The position numbers were made by a program, and so were the translations under genes. A stretch of DNA of 64,000 nt from Priestia iocasae (GTDB taxonomy: Bacteria; Bacillota; Bacilli; Bacillales; Bacillaceae_H): contig NZ_JAFBFC010000002.1 in NCBI RefSeq assembly GCF_016909075.1, forward strand, positions 186,001 to 250,000. Direction: 5' to 3'. The notes under the pieces were generated by a model. The model worked only from the letters and a program-made list of their open reading frames with translations, was not told the DNA's origin and searched no databases. Of the stretch, positions 1 through 7,718 are shown piece by piece; the first letter of the stretch is position 1, and every line of letters starts with the position of its first letter.

Positions 1-1638
1 GGTTTCTTTTGTTAATAACTCTTTTAGCACTGGTCGTTTCCTCCTATTACTATCATCAACTTTTTGATGCACAGTCCATTTACTTAAAGCTTCTTTCAAT
101 CCTCTTTCATCAAATACATCTGCATGCTTTTTTATTACCTTAATTAATTCTGGTACCGATAGGTTATAGTGACTGATTCCAAAAAGATGCTGATATACTT
201 CATTGACTAAACGACTCTTCTCAGTCGGAGTCATTATCGGCTTTACGTGAAAATACAAAGCATTTGTTTGGAGAAAAACAGTTGAAAAGATGAGCACATC
301 GTCTTCTAATGTTTCATTTTGAAATTCGTGTAGGGACATCGTTCGTTCGACATTTACTTCGGAAAACAATGAATCTAGCTGGTTCTTTACCATTAAAGAC
401 GAGCTGACTCCACTTGGACAGACAACAATAGCTCGCTTTTTCTTTGGAGTCATTCTCTTTGGTTTTTCAAGCAATGCACCAAAGTGAATGGTAATAAAAC
501 CAATCTCTTCTTCAGATATCGTAATATTCAAGAGCGATTCCAATGGTAAAAGGAGTTCCTCTACAATCATATACAGCTCTTTATGCTCATTCTTGATTTC
601 TTGAAGAAGTGGGTTACTAATTGGAATTCGATATTTCATGCGAAAGTAAGCAGGCTTTACATGCCGATACAGGGTTTGGATAACATCACTTTTCTGCTCA
701 AACATGATGCATGCCTTCGTTTCAAAATCTGAGACTAATCGTTCACAAATTTTAAAGAGAAGATCATGTTGAACAGATAGATTTCCAAGTGATAAACCTA
801 AGAGCTGAACAATTAAATAGCACACTTCTTCTTCCACTATTTCTATTTCTAACAACCGCATCATTCTTTCTGTCACTTTTCTCATCGGATCTTGTGCTAA
901 TACTGCAATTTCATCAGAGTGAAAACGGACAAACTTCTTTTCTTGTTGTCTATAGTAATAGAAAAGGAGAAAGGAAGAGAATTGAGTCAGGCGTTCCTCC
1001 ACAAATTGAACATCACATTCTTGTTTAATAGTAGCTAACGTATGGTCAATTTGGTCAAGGCGATTTTCTCGTTCTGCCATTTTTAAGATGTATTGAATAG
1101 ATGCTTCTCCATAAGGCTTCTGTAAAAGTTGTGTCACGTATTCAAGTACAACTACTCGCTTATCAAACTCGGTTCCTTTCAGGTGATATCCTCTGTGCCG
1201 TGTGTAGTCAATTTTGACAACGAATGGAGTAAGAAGCTCATTTGCTTTTTTCACATCCGATATCACCGTTGATTTACTCACTTGCAAAAGTTGAATAAGG
1301 TGAGCTAACGATATAGACTCCTGACGAACAAATAAGAACAAATAAATAGCTATCATGCGTTCCTTTTCTGTAAGTACAAACTGACTTTCGTTTTGAAGTT
1401 GTTGCTGTTGCTGTTTTCGTATATACTCTTCAGAATCAGGAGGAACGGTTATCATTTGAACTCGTTTATACTGAATGGGAGGCATATGATGCTGTTTAAG
1501 CCAATGATTAATTTTTTCTAAATCATAAGAGATTTGTCGCTTCGTCAGCTTCGTTTCAACCACTAGTTGATTCATTGTAGGGCCCTTTACACTCAACAAG
1601 TGATGTAATAGAATTGCTGGTCTCTCTTCGGTTATCAT
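1..1638 (-). CDS. PRD-domain transcriptional regulator, MtlR/BglG type (partial, C-terminus outside window)
   Basis: The reading frame runs unbroken from an ATG at 1638, preceded by a clean AGGAGG, to the left edge (546 codons visible, no stop). The N-terminal ~150 residues are two helix-turn-helix segments (SVKGPTMNQLV and LIQLLQVSKSTVISDVKKA). Long helical PRD regions follow, and then an EIIB-like segment with the phosphate-loop pattern VVCPSGVSSS. The visible end, about HLFGISHYNLSVPEL, looks like the start of an EIIA-like or PRD tail. This order is that of PTS-controlled activators such as MtlR/LicR, phosphorylated by HPr and EIIB to set activity. The PTS genes it controls are not in the window and may lie to its left. 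A cre-like site sits 29 bp upstream of the start. The substrate cannot be named from sequence. Confidence 0.85.
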   Translation of the reverse strand, partial: MITEERPAILLHHLLSVKGPTMNQLVVETKLTKRQISYDLEKINHWLKQHHMPPIQYKRVQMITVPPDSEEYIRKQQQQQLQNESQFVLTEKERMIAIYLFLFVRQESISLAHLIQLLQVSKSTVISDVKKANELLTPFVVKIDYTRHRGYHLKGTEFDKRVVVLEYVTQLLQKPYGEASIQYILKMAERENRLDQIDHTLATIKQECDVQFVEERLTQFSSFLLFYYYRQQEKKFVRFHSDEIAVLAQDPMRKVTERMMRLLEIEIVEEEVCYLIVQLLGLSLGNLSVQHDLLFKICERLVSDFETKACIMFEQKSDVIQTLYRHVKPAYFRMKYRIPISNPLLQEIKNEHKELYMIVEELLLPLESLLNITISEEEIGFITIHFGALLEKPKRMTPKKKRAIVVCPSGVSSSLMVKNQLDSLFSEVNVERTMSLHEFQNETLEDDVLIFSTVFLQTNALYFHVKPIMTPTEKSRLVNEVYQHLFGISHYNLSVPELIKVIKKHADVFDERGLKEALSKWTVHQKVDDSNRRKRPVLKELLTKET

Positions 1639-1666
1639 AACTAAAACCTCCTATTGTCATCATATA

Positions 1667-1680
1667 ATAAAACGCTTTCA
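1667..1680 (-). promoter_or_regulatory. cre-like CcpA site before the PRD regulator
   Basis: On the minus strand the site reads TGAAAGCGTTTTAT, matching the CcpA consensus TGWAARCGYTWNCW at 13 of 14 positions. It lies between the likely promoter and the ribosome binding site of the PRD regulator, a position that would repress transcription when glucose is present. No experiment is implied. Confidence 0.5.
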
Positions 1681-1746
1681 TAAAGTGTGGTCATTGAGAA
1701 CAATGTTTGTTAAATCTAAACTACAAAATTACACCAACAATAAAGT

Positions 1747-1798
1747 GTTAAACGTTTATCATACCATTAAGCTGGACTTTTTTGGTAAACGTTTAACC
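1747..1798. promoter_or_regulatory. Paired LacI-family-type palindromes
   Basis: Two near-identical palindromes centred on AAACGTTT occur at 1747-1760 (GTTAAACGTTTATC) and 1784-1798 (GGTAAACGTTTAACC), 37 bp apart. The central CG flanked by AAA/TTT is typical of LacI/GalR-family operators. A TATGAT -10-like hexamer on the minus strand lies between them, so they may frame the promoter of the PRD regulator. No LacI-type gene is in the window. Confidence 0.4.
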
Positions 1799-1802
1799 CA
1801 AT

Positions 1803-1833
1803 AAAAAAAGCCAGGCTTCTTTGCCTGGCTTTT
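1803..1833 (-). terminator. Terminator of rpiA
   Basis: Stem AGCCAGGC / GCCTGGCT with a six-base loop, followed on the minus strand by a run of seven T. It begins immediately after the rpiA stop codon. Confidence 0.85.
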
Positions 1834-2516
1834 TACAACACTTGAATCTTCCCTCGCTTCACCGTAATCATTTTATCTGTCATTCCAACAAACAAACCGT
1901 TTTCGACTACTCCAGGAATGGAGTTGAGCATTTGTTCGAGAATGTGGGGGTCTTCAATTGCATGGAAGTGAGCATCAATGATGTAGTTGCTGTTGTCGGT
2001 GATGAACGGGGTGTGATCCTCCTTCAATCTAAGGCGCGGGACACAGCCAAGGTCGCGGATGTGTTTGGCGGTCATTTCCCAACCGAACCGGACGACTTCA
2101 ATTGGAAGTGGAAACACCCCTAATGTATGCACCATCTTTTTCGAATCGGCAATCACAATCAATTCATTCGACGCATTTGCAATAATTTTTTCACGAAGAA
2201 GTGCGCCACCTCCACCTTTTATGAGCGCACGATTTCTATCTATTTCATCCGCTCCATCAATGGCGAGATCAATATGAGAAATATCAGCAAACGACACGAG
2301 CGGAATGCGAAGCTGACGAGCTAATTCTTCTGTTTGTCGAGATGTTGGTATCCCTTTAATGGCAAGCCCTTCTTGTATCCGCTTTCCTAACGCCTGCAGT
2401 GTGTAATAGACTGTTGAACCCGTCCCTAATCCGACAACCATTCCATCTTTTACATAGTCTGCGGCCTTCTCTCCTACAAGCTGCTTTTCAATCAACGTCA
2501 TCACATCCTTTTTCAT
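1833..2516 (-). CDS. rpiA: Ribose-5-phosphate isomerase A
   Basis: Interconverts ribose-5-phosphate and ribulose-5-phosphate in the non-oxidative pentose phosphate pathway (cytoplasm). The 227-residue product has the family landmarks GLGTGSTVYY (phosphate-binding loop), DGADEID and the catalytic-region KGGGGALLREKI. Length is close to the usual ~220. Start choice is open: the ATG at 2516 has only GGG ahead of it, while an in-frame ATG at 2501 has AAGGATG a few bases upstream and would give a protein beginning MTLIEKQLVGEK, closer to typical RpiA N-termini. The gene is monocistronic, with its own terminator, and is divergent from the MFS gene. Confidence 0.95.
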   Translation of the reverse strand: MKKDVMTLIEKQLVGEKAADYVKDGMVVGLGTGSTVYYTLQALGKRIQEGLAIKGIPTSRQTEELARQLRIPLVSFADISHIDLAIDGADEIDRNRALIKGGGGALLREKIIANASNELIVIADSKKMVHTLGVFPLPIEVVRFGWEMTAKHIRDLGCVPRLRLKEDHTPFITDNSNYIIDAHFHAIEDPHILEQMLNSIPGVVENGLFVGMTDKMITVKRGKIQVL

Positions 2517-2654
2517 AGTGTACCCGTTTTAAATAAAAAGCTAAACAATGAAAGAATGTGTTCCTATATGAATAAAAATAAATTGACAACTATTGGATAG
2601 AAGCTTACAATTCAACCATTCTAGTAAGCTTTCATCGAAAGAAGGTGCGTAAAC

Positions 2655-3908
2655 ATGGATGTTTACATTAATTCGAAAGAAGCAAGACAGAAACTATATA
2701 AGCGTGTGTTAGTTGTAGTGAGCTTATCGCAAATTTTCGGTGGAGCCGGTCTTGCGGCAGGGATTACTGTCGGAGCACTGTTGGCTCAACAAATGCTTGG
2801 AACCGATGCGCTCGCTGGACTACCAACTGCTTTATTTACAATAGGGTCTGCTTTAGCGGCTTTTATCGTTGGAAAAGTATCACAGCGACACGGTCGTCGC
2901 ATTGGCTTGACCGCTGGATTTTTAACAGGGGGACTAGGAGCCATAGGTGTCGTGATCGCCACATTACTAAATAGTGTGCTGCTTTTATTTTTATCTCTTT
3001 TTATTTATGGAGCAGGAACCGCTACAAACCTACAGGCTCGCTATGCTGGAACCGACTTAGCAACGAAAAAGCAGCGTGCCACTGCCGTAAGCATTACGAT
3101 GGTGATGACAACCTTTGGAGCGGTAGCCGGTCCGAATTTAGTTGATGTCATGGGCACATTTGCGCTTTCCATTGGTGTTCCCGCACTTGCTGGTCCGTTT
3201 CTTTTATCTGCCACTGCGTTTATCGTAGCAGGACTTATTCTTTTTATGATGCTTCGTCCAGATCCATTAACCATCGCAAAACAGCTAGATCAAGCACAAG
3301 AGAAAACAGACGTCGTACACAGCACTTCAAATAAACGAGGATTGACTGTTGGTGTGACCGTGATGGTGCTTACACAGATTGTCATGGTAGCCATTATGAC
3401 GATGACACCTGTACATATGATGCACCACGGTCATCATATAGGAGACGTTGGGCTAGTCATTGCTTTTCATGTTGGCGCGATGTATCTTCCTTCTCTTTTC
3501 ACTGGTCTATTGGTTGATAAACTCGGACGAACGACAATGAGCATCGCGTCTGGTGTAACGCTTTTACTAGCAGGATTGGTTGCGGCACTCGCACCCGCTG
3601 ACTCGATGACGCTTTTAATTATCGCTTTATCGCTACTTGGATTAGGATGGAATTTTGGGTTGATTAGCGGCACCGCTCAAATTGTTGACGCAACCGAACC
3701 TTCAAACCGCGCCAAAGTACAAGGAAACGTCGATGTACTTATCGCGTTATCGGGAGCTTCTGGTGGCGTTCTTTCAGGCATGGTCGTCGCACATTCTAGC
3801 TATGCTTTCTTATCGATTGCCGGTGGACTTTTATCCCTTCTTCTCATCCCTGTAGTCGTTTGGTCTCGGAGTGAAAAATCGGTACCGAATGTGAGTATGA
3901 AAGGCTAA
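2655..3908 (+). CDS. Major facilitator superfamily transporter
   Basis: A 417-residue membrane protein with about 12 hydrophobic segments in two halves separated by a polar stretch near residue 215 (DQAQEKTDVVHSTSNKRG). The loop between segments 2 and 3 carries an MFS motif-A relative, GKVSQRHGRRIGL. The second half repeats it as GLLVDKLGRTTMS. AAGGTG lies nine bases before the ATG. The substrate is not identifiable; the drug/H+ antiporter-like branch is plausible. It stands alone between rpiA (divergent) and a strong terminator shared with the convergent gene. Confidence 0.85.
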   Translation: MDVYINSKEARQKLYKRVLVVVSLSQIFGGAGLAAGITVGALLAQQMLGTDALAGLPTALFTIGSALAAFIVGKVSQRHGRRIGLTAGFLTGGLGAIGVVIATLLNSVLLLFLSLFIYGAGTATNLQARYAGTDLATKKQRATAVSITMVMTTFGAVAGPNLVDVMGTFALSIGVPALAGPFLLSATAFIVAGLILFMMLRPDPLTIAKQLDQAQEKTDVVHSTSNKRGLTVGVTVMVLTQIVMVAIMTMTPVHMMHHGHHIGDVGLVIAFHVGAMYLPSLFTGLLVDKLGRTTMSIASGVTLLLAGLVAALAPADSMTLLIIALSLLGLGWNFGLISGTAQIVDATEPSNRAKVQGNVDVLIALSGASGGVLSGMVVAHSSYAFLSIAGGLLSLLLIPVVVWSRSEKSVPNVSMKG

Positions 3909-3948
3909 AAAAGAGAGTCAAACCTTTTGACTAGGTTTGACTCTCTTT
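3909..3948. terminator. Bidirectional terminator
   Basis: Perfect 13-bp stem AGAGAGTCAAACC / GGTTTGACTCTCT (3912-3924 with 3934-3946), with A-rich 5' and T-rich 3' flanks. It sits between the convergent MFS and YdaJ-like genes and can serve both. Confidence 0.85.
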
Positions 3949-3952
3949 CTGT

Positions 3953-5056
3953 TTAAATGACATTTCGCCTGACAAGCTCTGCTTCTGCTAATAACGGATA
4001 CAAGTTATCAAACATGTGCGTGTCGTGATTAGCAAGGGTGACGTAACCACCGTAATACGTATTGGCTGCATGGTTTTCTCGGAACTGAATCATGCGGTTA
4101 TACATGTTCACAGCCGTATCCGTTTTTCCTATTTTAAGGAAGTACAAAATCGTAATGCCGTATAAAGCCGGAGATTCATAGCTTACAAGAGGCTTCTTTG
4201 TGTGAAGGTCGTACTGACCGTATAATTTGCCGTTCTTTAAGAATTCAGACTCGATCCAGTTAGCAAGCTCCATTTTCGGCACGCCATTTCTTGATAATTG
4301 AAGCGCTGCATACGATTGGTCAATCATGTTAATGCGTGTGTCATAGCGATACACCTGTTTAGAGATGATGTAGCGTTTTGGTAAGAAGCCGTTCTTTGAT
4401 GGAGCATTTGTCGCTACAAGTAATTGGCGATCTGCTTCTGCTTGGGGGATGATGCCGTATTGCACCATTTTATTGAAGGCATAAGGATTGAGGTAAGAAA
4501 GAGTCACTTGATTGCCAACCCAGTCGTTGACAATATCATAGTAATCACTGTAAATTCCTTTTTTCTTTTGATATTGCGCCAAGCCACGCGCTAATTGATC
4601 AGCAGTTTGTTTATAAGAAGACATGCCCCACTTTTCATATGCACCGTATAATACTTCTATTACTTTCAAATCATCGATGAGTGCATTCGTCGTAGAGTTC
4701 TTCGTCCCGTCTGATGCGAGCTTCCAATAGAGTAAGTGCTTCGTGGAGTCTTTGTAATAGTCATTGACGAGCTGAGCTTGTCCATCAAACTCACGTTGTT
4801 TTCCTTGAATAAGCAAATACTCCATCCATAATCCAATCGATTCCGACAGTGCTTCTCTTCCTAATGCATAGTTAGGATCAACTGTCGAATTTGGCAGTCT
4901 GTAAGTCGCAAGTGTTCCATTTGGATTCACCATATGCTTATTAATAAAACGCTCGGTCGAATACGCGCTTGCTTCTGACATTGAAAATATCCCGTTAGTT
5001 AACGAGAATAGTAGAGTAAAGCAAAGACTTAGTTTTACTAGCATACCTCGAAACAA
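3953..5056 (-). CDS. Secreted YdaJ-like glycoside-hydrolase-fold protein, copy 1
   Basis: A 367-residue exported protein. A signal peptide of about 31 residues ends in ASA before YSTERF. The mature part has repeated Trp/Tyr/Asp-rich helices (LSESIGLWMEYLL, TTNALIDDLKVIEVLYGAYEKW, SDYYDIVNDWVG, FDNLYPLLAEAELVRR), which suggest an (alpha/alpha) barrel as in GH8-like proteins and B. subtilis YdaJ of the ydaJKLMN exopolysaccharide operon. The probable role is trimming of a secreted polysaccharide; this is inference. The start is a TTG with GAGGGAAG eight bases upstream. It lies next to a homologous copy and a GT2 synthase, all on the same strand, but is separated from copy 2 by a strong terminator. 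Confidence 0.7.
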   Translation of the reverse strand: MFRGMLVKLSLCFTLLFSLTNGIFSMSEASAYSTERFINKHMVNPNGTLATYRLPNSTVDPNYALGREALSESIGLWMEYLLIQGKQREFDGQAQLVNDYYKDSTKHLLYWKLASDGTKNSTTNALIDDLKVIEVLYGAYEKWGMSSYKQTADQLARGLAQYQKKKGIYSDYYDIVNDWVGNQVTLSYLNPYAFNKMVQYGIIPQAEADRQLLVATNAPSKNGFLPKRYIISKQVYRYDTRINMIDQSYAALQLSRNGVPKMELANWIESEFLKNGKLYGQYDLHTKKPLVSYESPALYGITILYFLKIGKTDTAVNMYNRMIQFRENHAANTYYGGYVTLANHDTHMFDNLYPLLAEAELVRRNVI

Positions 5057-5126
5057 TGATTCATCTTCCCTCTCAGTTGTTTATTTTCATAGAATTTCTT
5101 CTATCTACTCTAGTATATGGAACGAA

Positions 5127-5173
5127 ATAAAAGAATGTGCATCATGGTAGCATACTGATGCACATTCTTTTAT
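5127..5173 (-). terminator. Terminator between the two YdaJ-like genes
   Basis: An 18-bp near-perfect stem (5127-5144 with 5156-5173) with an 11-base loop and A/T-rich ends, directly after the stop codon of YdaJ-like copy 2. It implies copy 1 has its own promoter or is expressed by read-through. Confidence 0.85.
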
Positions 5174-5188
5174 CTTACATGACTGTCT

Positions 5189-6319
5189 CTATGGGTGAAG
5201 CTTTGTTTCTAGCAACCCTCTCTTCACCAATTCATCTTCTGCTAAGAGAGGAAAGAGGTTATCAAAAATATGTGTATCTTTGTTTTCGAGTGTCACATAG
5301 CCTCCGTAAAATCGACTCATTGGGTTACTTGTACGAAAGGCAATCATTCGCTCATACAATTCTAGCGCTTCTTTTAGATAGCCAATTTGTAGAAAGTATA
5401 AAATGGTAATCCCATAGAGTGCTGGCGATTCATCGTTGGTTAATGGATGTTTATTCCGTGAATAGGAACCAAATAGTTTGCCGTTCCGATCAAACTCTCC
5501 GTACACCCAATCCGCATACTCCGTGTGCGCTTCTCCAATTGTCGCTAAATGGTACGCGATGTACGATTGATCAATCAGATTAATTTTTTTATCATAAATA
5601 AATGCTTTCTCTTCGACTTGATAGTTTTTTGGAAAAAAGCCGGCTTTTGTTGGGATGTCTTTTAAAAAATGAACCATTCGCAAATAATCACTTCTTGGTA
5701 GCTTGTGATACTTTGTCATGTAAAAGAACGCTTCTGGAATGATATACGATAGTGTGATTTGACTGCCTAGCCACTCATGCTTCATGTCATAATAATCCAT
5801 GAACATCCCTGCTTTTTGCTGATACGTGATAACTGCCTTTGACATTTCATCAGCAAGCTTTCTCATTCGCAAATCTTCCCACTTTTCATAGGCCATGTAC
5901 AATGCTTCAATGACGCGTAAATCATCAATAAAGGCATTCGTTGTCGCATTGATTTCACCGACTTCTCCTATCTTCCAATAAAGCAACTTTTTTTCCTTAT
6001 GAAGAAAATGCTCATACACGACTGATAGGTGTTGATCAAATGCTTTGTATTGATTCGTTCTGACTAAATAATGAAGCCATAAGCCGCTTGATTCCGATAA
6101 GGACTCCCGTCCAAGCGCGAACTCGTCATTTTTTTCATCCGTTTGATTTCGGTACGTCGCAATGGTGCCGTTGTCATTGATCATATGCTTTTTCACAAAT
6201 TGTTCCGTTGCGTATGCTTTCTTCATATCCCACCTCTTTTTAACGTAATGGCCCCCGCCGATTAAGATACTAGCGAGTGATAAGAGGATTAAGATGCGCT
6301 TCATTTGTTTCATCTCCAT
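5189..6319 (-). CDS. Membrane-anchored/secreted YdaJ-like protein, copy 2
   Basis: A 376-residue paralogue of the downstream gene, sharing the blocks TEQFVKKHMIN/NGTIATYR, LSESSGLWLHYLV, TTNAFIDDLRVIEALYMAYEKW, DYYDMKHEWLGSQITLSY, DESPALYGITILYFLQIG and HIFDNLFPLLAEDELV. The N-terminus RILILLSLASILIGGGHYV, followed by KKRWDMKKAY, lacks a clear cleavage site, so it may be a signal anchor, unlike copy 1. AAGGAG precedes the start; the ATG at 6319 or the one two codons later are both possible. It probably acts on the polymer made by the neighbouring GT2 enzyme. The tandem duplication is visible directly. Confidence 0.7.
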   Translation of the reverse strand: MEMKQMKRILILLSLASILIGGGHYVKKRWDMKKAYATEQFVKKHMINDNGTIATYRNQTDEKNDEFALGRESLSESSGLWLHYLVRTNQYKAFDQHLSVVYEHFLHKEKKLLYWKIGEVGEINATTNAFIDDLRVIEALYMAYEKWEDLRMRKLADEMSKAVITYQQKAGMFMDYYDMKHEWLGSQITLSYIIPEAFFYMTKYHKLPRSDYLRMVHFLKDIPTKAGFFPKNYQVEEKAFIYDKKINLIDQSYIAYHLATIGEAHTEYADWVYGEFDRNGKLFGSYSRNKHPLTNDESPALYGITILYFLQIGYLKEALELYERMIAFRTSNPMSRFYGGYVTLENKDTHIFDNLFPLLAEDELVKRGLLETKLHP

Positions 6320-6341
6320 CCGTCTCCTTCTTAAGAAAGGA

Positions 6342-6384
6342 GCTGAGTTAAAAAGAGGAAAAGAACGCTCCTTTTTGACTCAGC
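6342..6384. repeat. Hairpin element of the GCTGAG...CTCAGC type
   Basis: Inverted repeat GCTGAGTTAAAAAG / CTTTTTGACTCAGC with a 15-base loop, between the GT2 gene and YdaJ copy 2. It resembles the hairpin at 56271-56318 (GAGGCTGAGACAAAAGGGG arm). Such elements recur in Bacillales intergenic regions and often double as terminators. There is no strong T-run here. Confidence 0.5.
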
Positions 6385-6431
6385 GAGCGACACTCTTTAC
6401 TAATCTATGGCTCAGCCTCTTCGTTTAATCA

Positions 6432-7718
6432 TTATGAAACTCCACGTTCCTTTTCGACCTGTGGCTTTTGTTCAAAGCGAGCGGTTTTGTACCATTTAAT
6501 CTCCTGCTTGAACACCATACGCTTGAACTCAAGGAAGCTTGCATGGATGACTAACAAAATCCAAATTTGCGAATACGTGAAATACATTAAAAAGAGAACG
6601 AGTACATTTTTTACCGTCAGTTGATTCGTTTCAATCGCAAGGGCGAGCGACACCTGTGTTAAGAAAATACAAAAGGCTAGAACCATCAACGTTAGCATCG
6701 TTCCTCCATGTTGGAGATGTAAATCAAATAGAAGATTCGCAATAAGGAGCCCATTTGACAGCAGCACCCCAACTAAAAACAGAACGTACGTGTAAAACAA
6801 ATAGATTAAATCAATGTAGACTTTTTTATGCTCAAGATTCCGAAAACCTTTCACATACTTTACCACAACATATAAATTGCCTCTTGCCCATCTCGTGCGC
6901 TGCCTCCACCAAACACGCCACGATTCAGGCTCTTGTTCCCACGTAATGGCTCGCGGATAAAAGCGAATGTAATAGCCTAAATTGTAGACGCGAATGCTTA
7001 GCTCTGTATCTTCCGAAAGTGCTTTAACATCCCAGCCGCCTAACGATTCTAAAATGGAGCGACGAATCGCAAAGTTTGTTCCTGGGATGGTGCACATTTT
7101 AAACCAAAACCAGCGACCCGCTTGTGCCATCCATTGAAAACAAAGCGTTTCGATATTGATAAATCGTGTTAACAAATTTTTCGTTGCATTCACAACACGA
7201 AACTTCCCTACCACAGCACCTGCTTGTGGGTCCTTCATTAACGCGACAGCTAAATGATAAACTGCATACTTTTCAGGCATATTGTCTGCATCATACACTA
7301 CAATCACGTCGCCCGTTGAGTGCTGAAGTCCTTCATTCAGCGCGCTTGATTTTCCTTTCCCTTTAAAAGGCTCTCGCGTTTCGACGACTTTGATATTCGA
7401 GTAACGAGACGCGAGCAGCTGACAAATAGGTGTCGTCTCATCACTACAATTGTCATTCACAACGATAATCTCAAGCTTATTTTTCGGGTAATACAGCTTT
7501 GTCATAGCGATGAGTGTATCATAAATGACGACTTCTTCATTATGAGCTGGAATTAAAATCGAAACAGTCGGAAGCGCCTCATCAGGCACCACTTTAAATG
7601 TTTTCGATCGGCGGAAAAACGAAAGCGAATGAAAGAAGCCACCTTGCATTAAGCCTATGTGATAGATTAACATGCACCAAATCAATATCGATGACAGTGA
7701 AAACACGTAGTTAGTCAA
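6432..7718 (-). CDS. Family 2 processive glycosyltransferase (YdaM-like polysaccharide synthase)
   Basis: A 428-residue membrane enzyme. The N-terminal hydrophobic segment is followed by a GT-A domain with VSILIPAHNEE, VVNDNCSD, the DxD-type VYDADNM, the acidic SEDTEL and the processive-synthase signature RQRTRW. Three hydrophobic segments then form the C-terminal membrane channel. This layout is that of cellulose/PNAG/hyaluronan-type synthases and of B. subtilis YdaM. It overlaps the upstream DUF2334 gene by 8 bp, which indicates translational coupling. No BcsB/YdaN-like partner and no PilZ or degenerate GGDEF receptor lies next to it, so how synthesis is controlled is unclear. The polymer type is not deducible. 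Confidence 0.85.
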   Translation of the reverse strand: MTNYVFSLSSILIWCMLIYHIGLMQGGFFHSLSFFRRSKTFKVVPDEALPTVSILIPAHNEEVVIYDTLIAMTKLYYPKNKLEIIVVNDNCSDETTPICQLLASRYSNIKVVETREPFKGKGKSSALNEGLQHSTGDVIVVYDADNMPEKYAVYHLAVALMKDPQAGAVVGKFRVVNATKNLLTRFINIETLCFQWMAQAGRWFWFKMCTIPGTNFAIRRSILESLGGWDVKALSEDTELSIRVYNLGYYIRFYPRAITWEQEPESWRVWWRQRTRWARGNLYVVVKYVKGFRNLEHKKVYIDLIYLFYTYVLFLVGVLLSNGLLIANLLFDLHLQHGGTMLTLMVLAFCIFLTQVSLALAIETNQLTVKNVLVLFLMYFTYSQIWILLVIHASFLEFKRMVFKQEIKWYKTARFEQKPQVEKERGVS

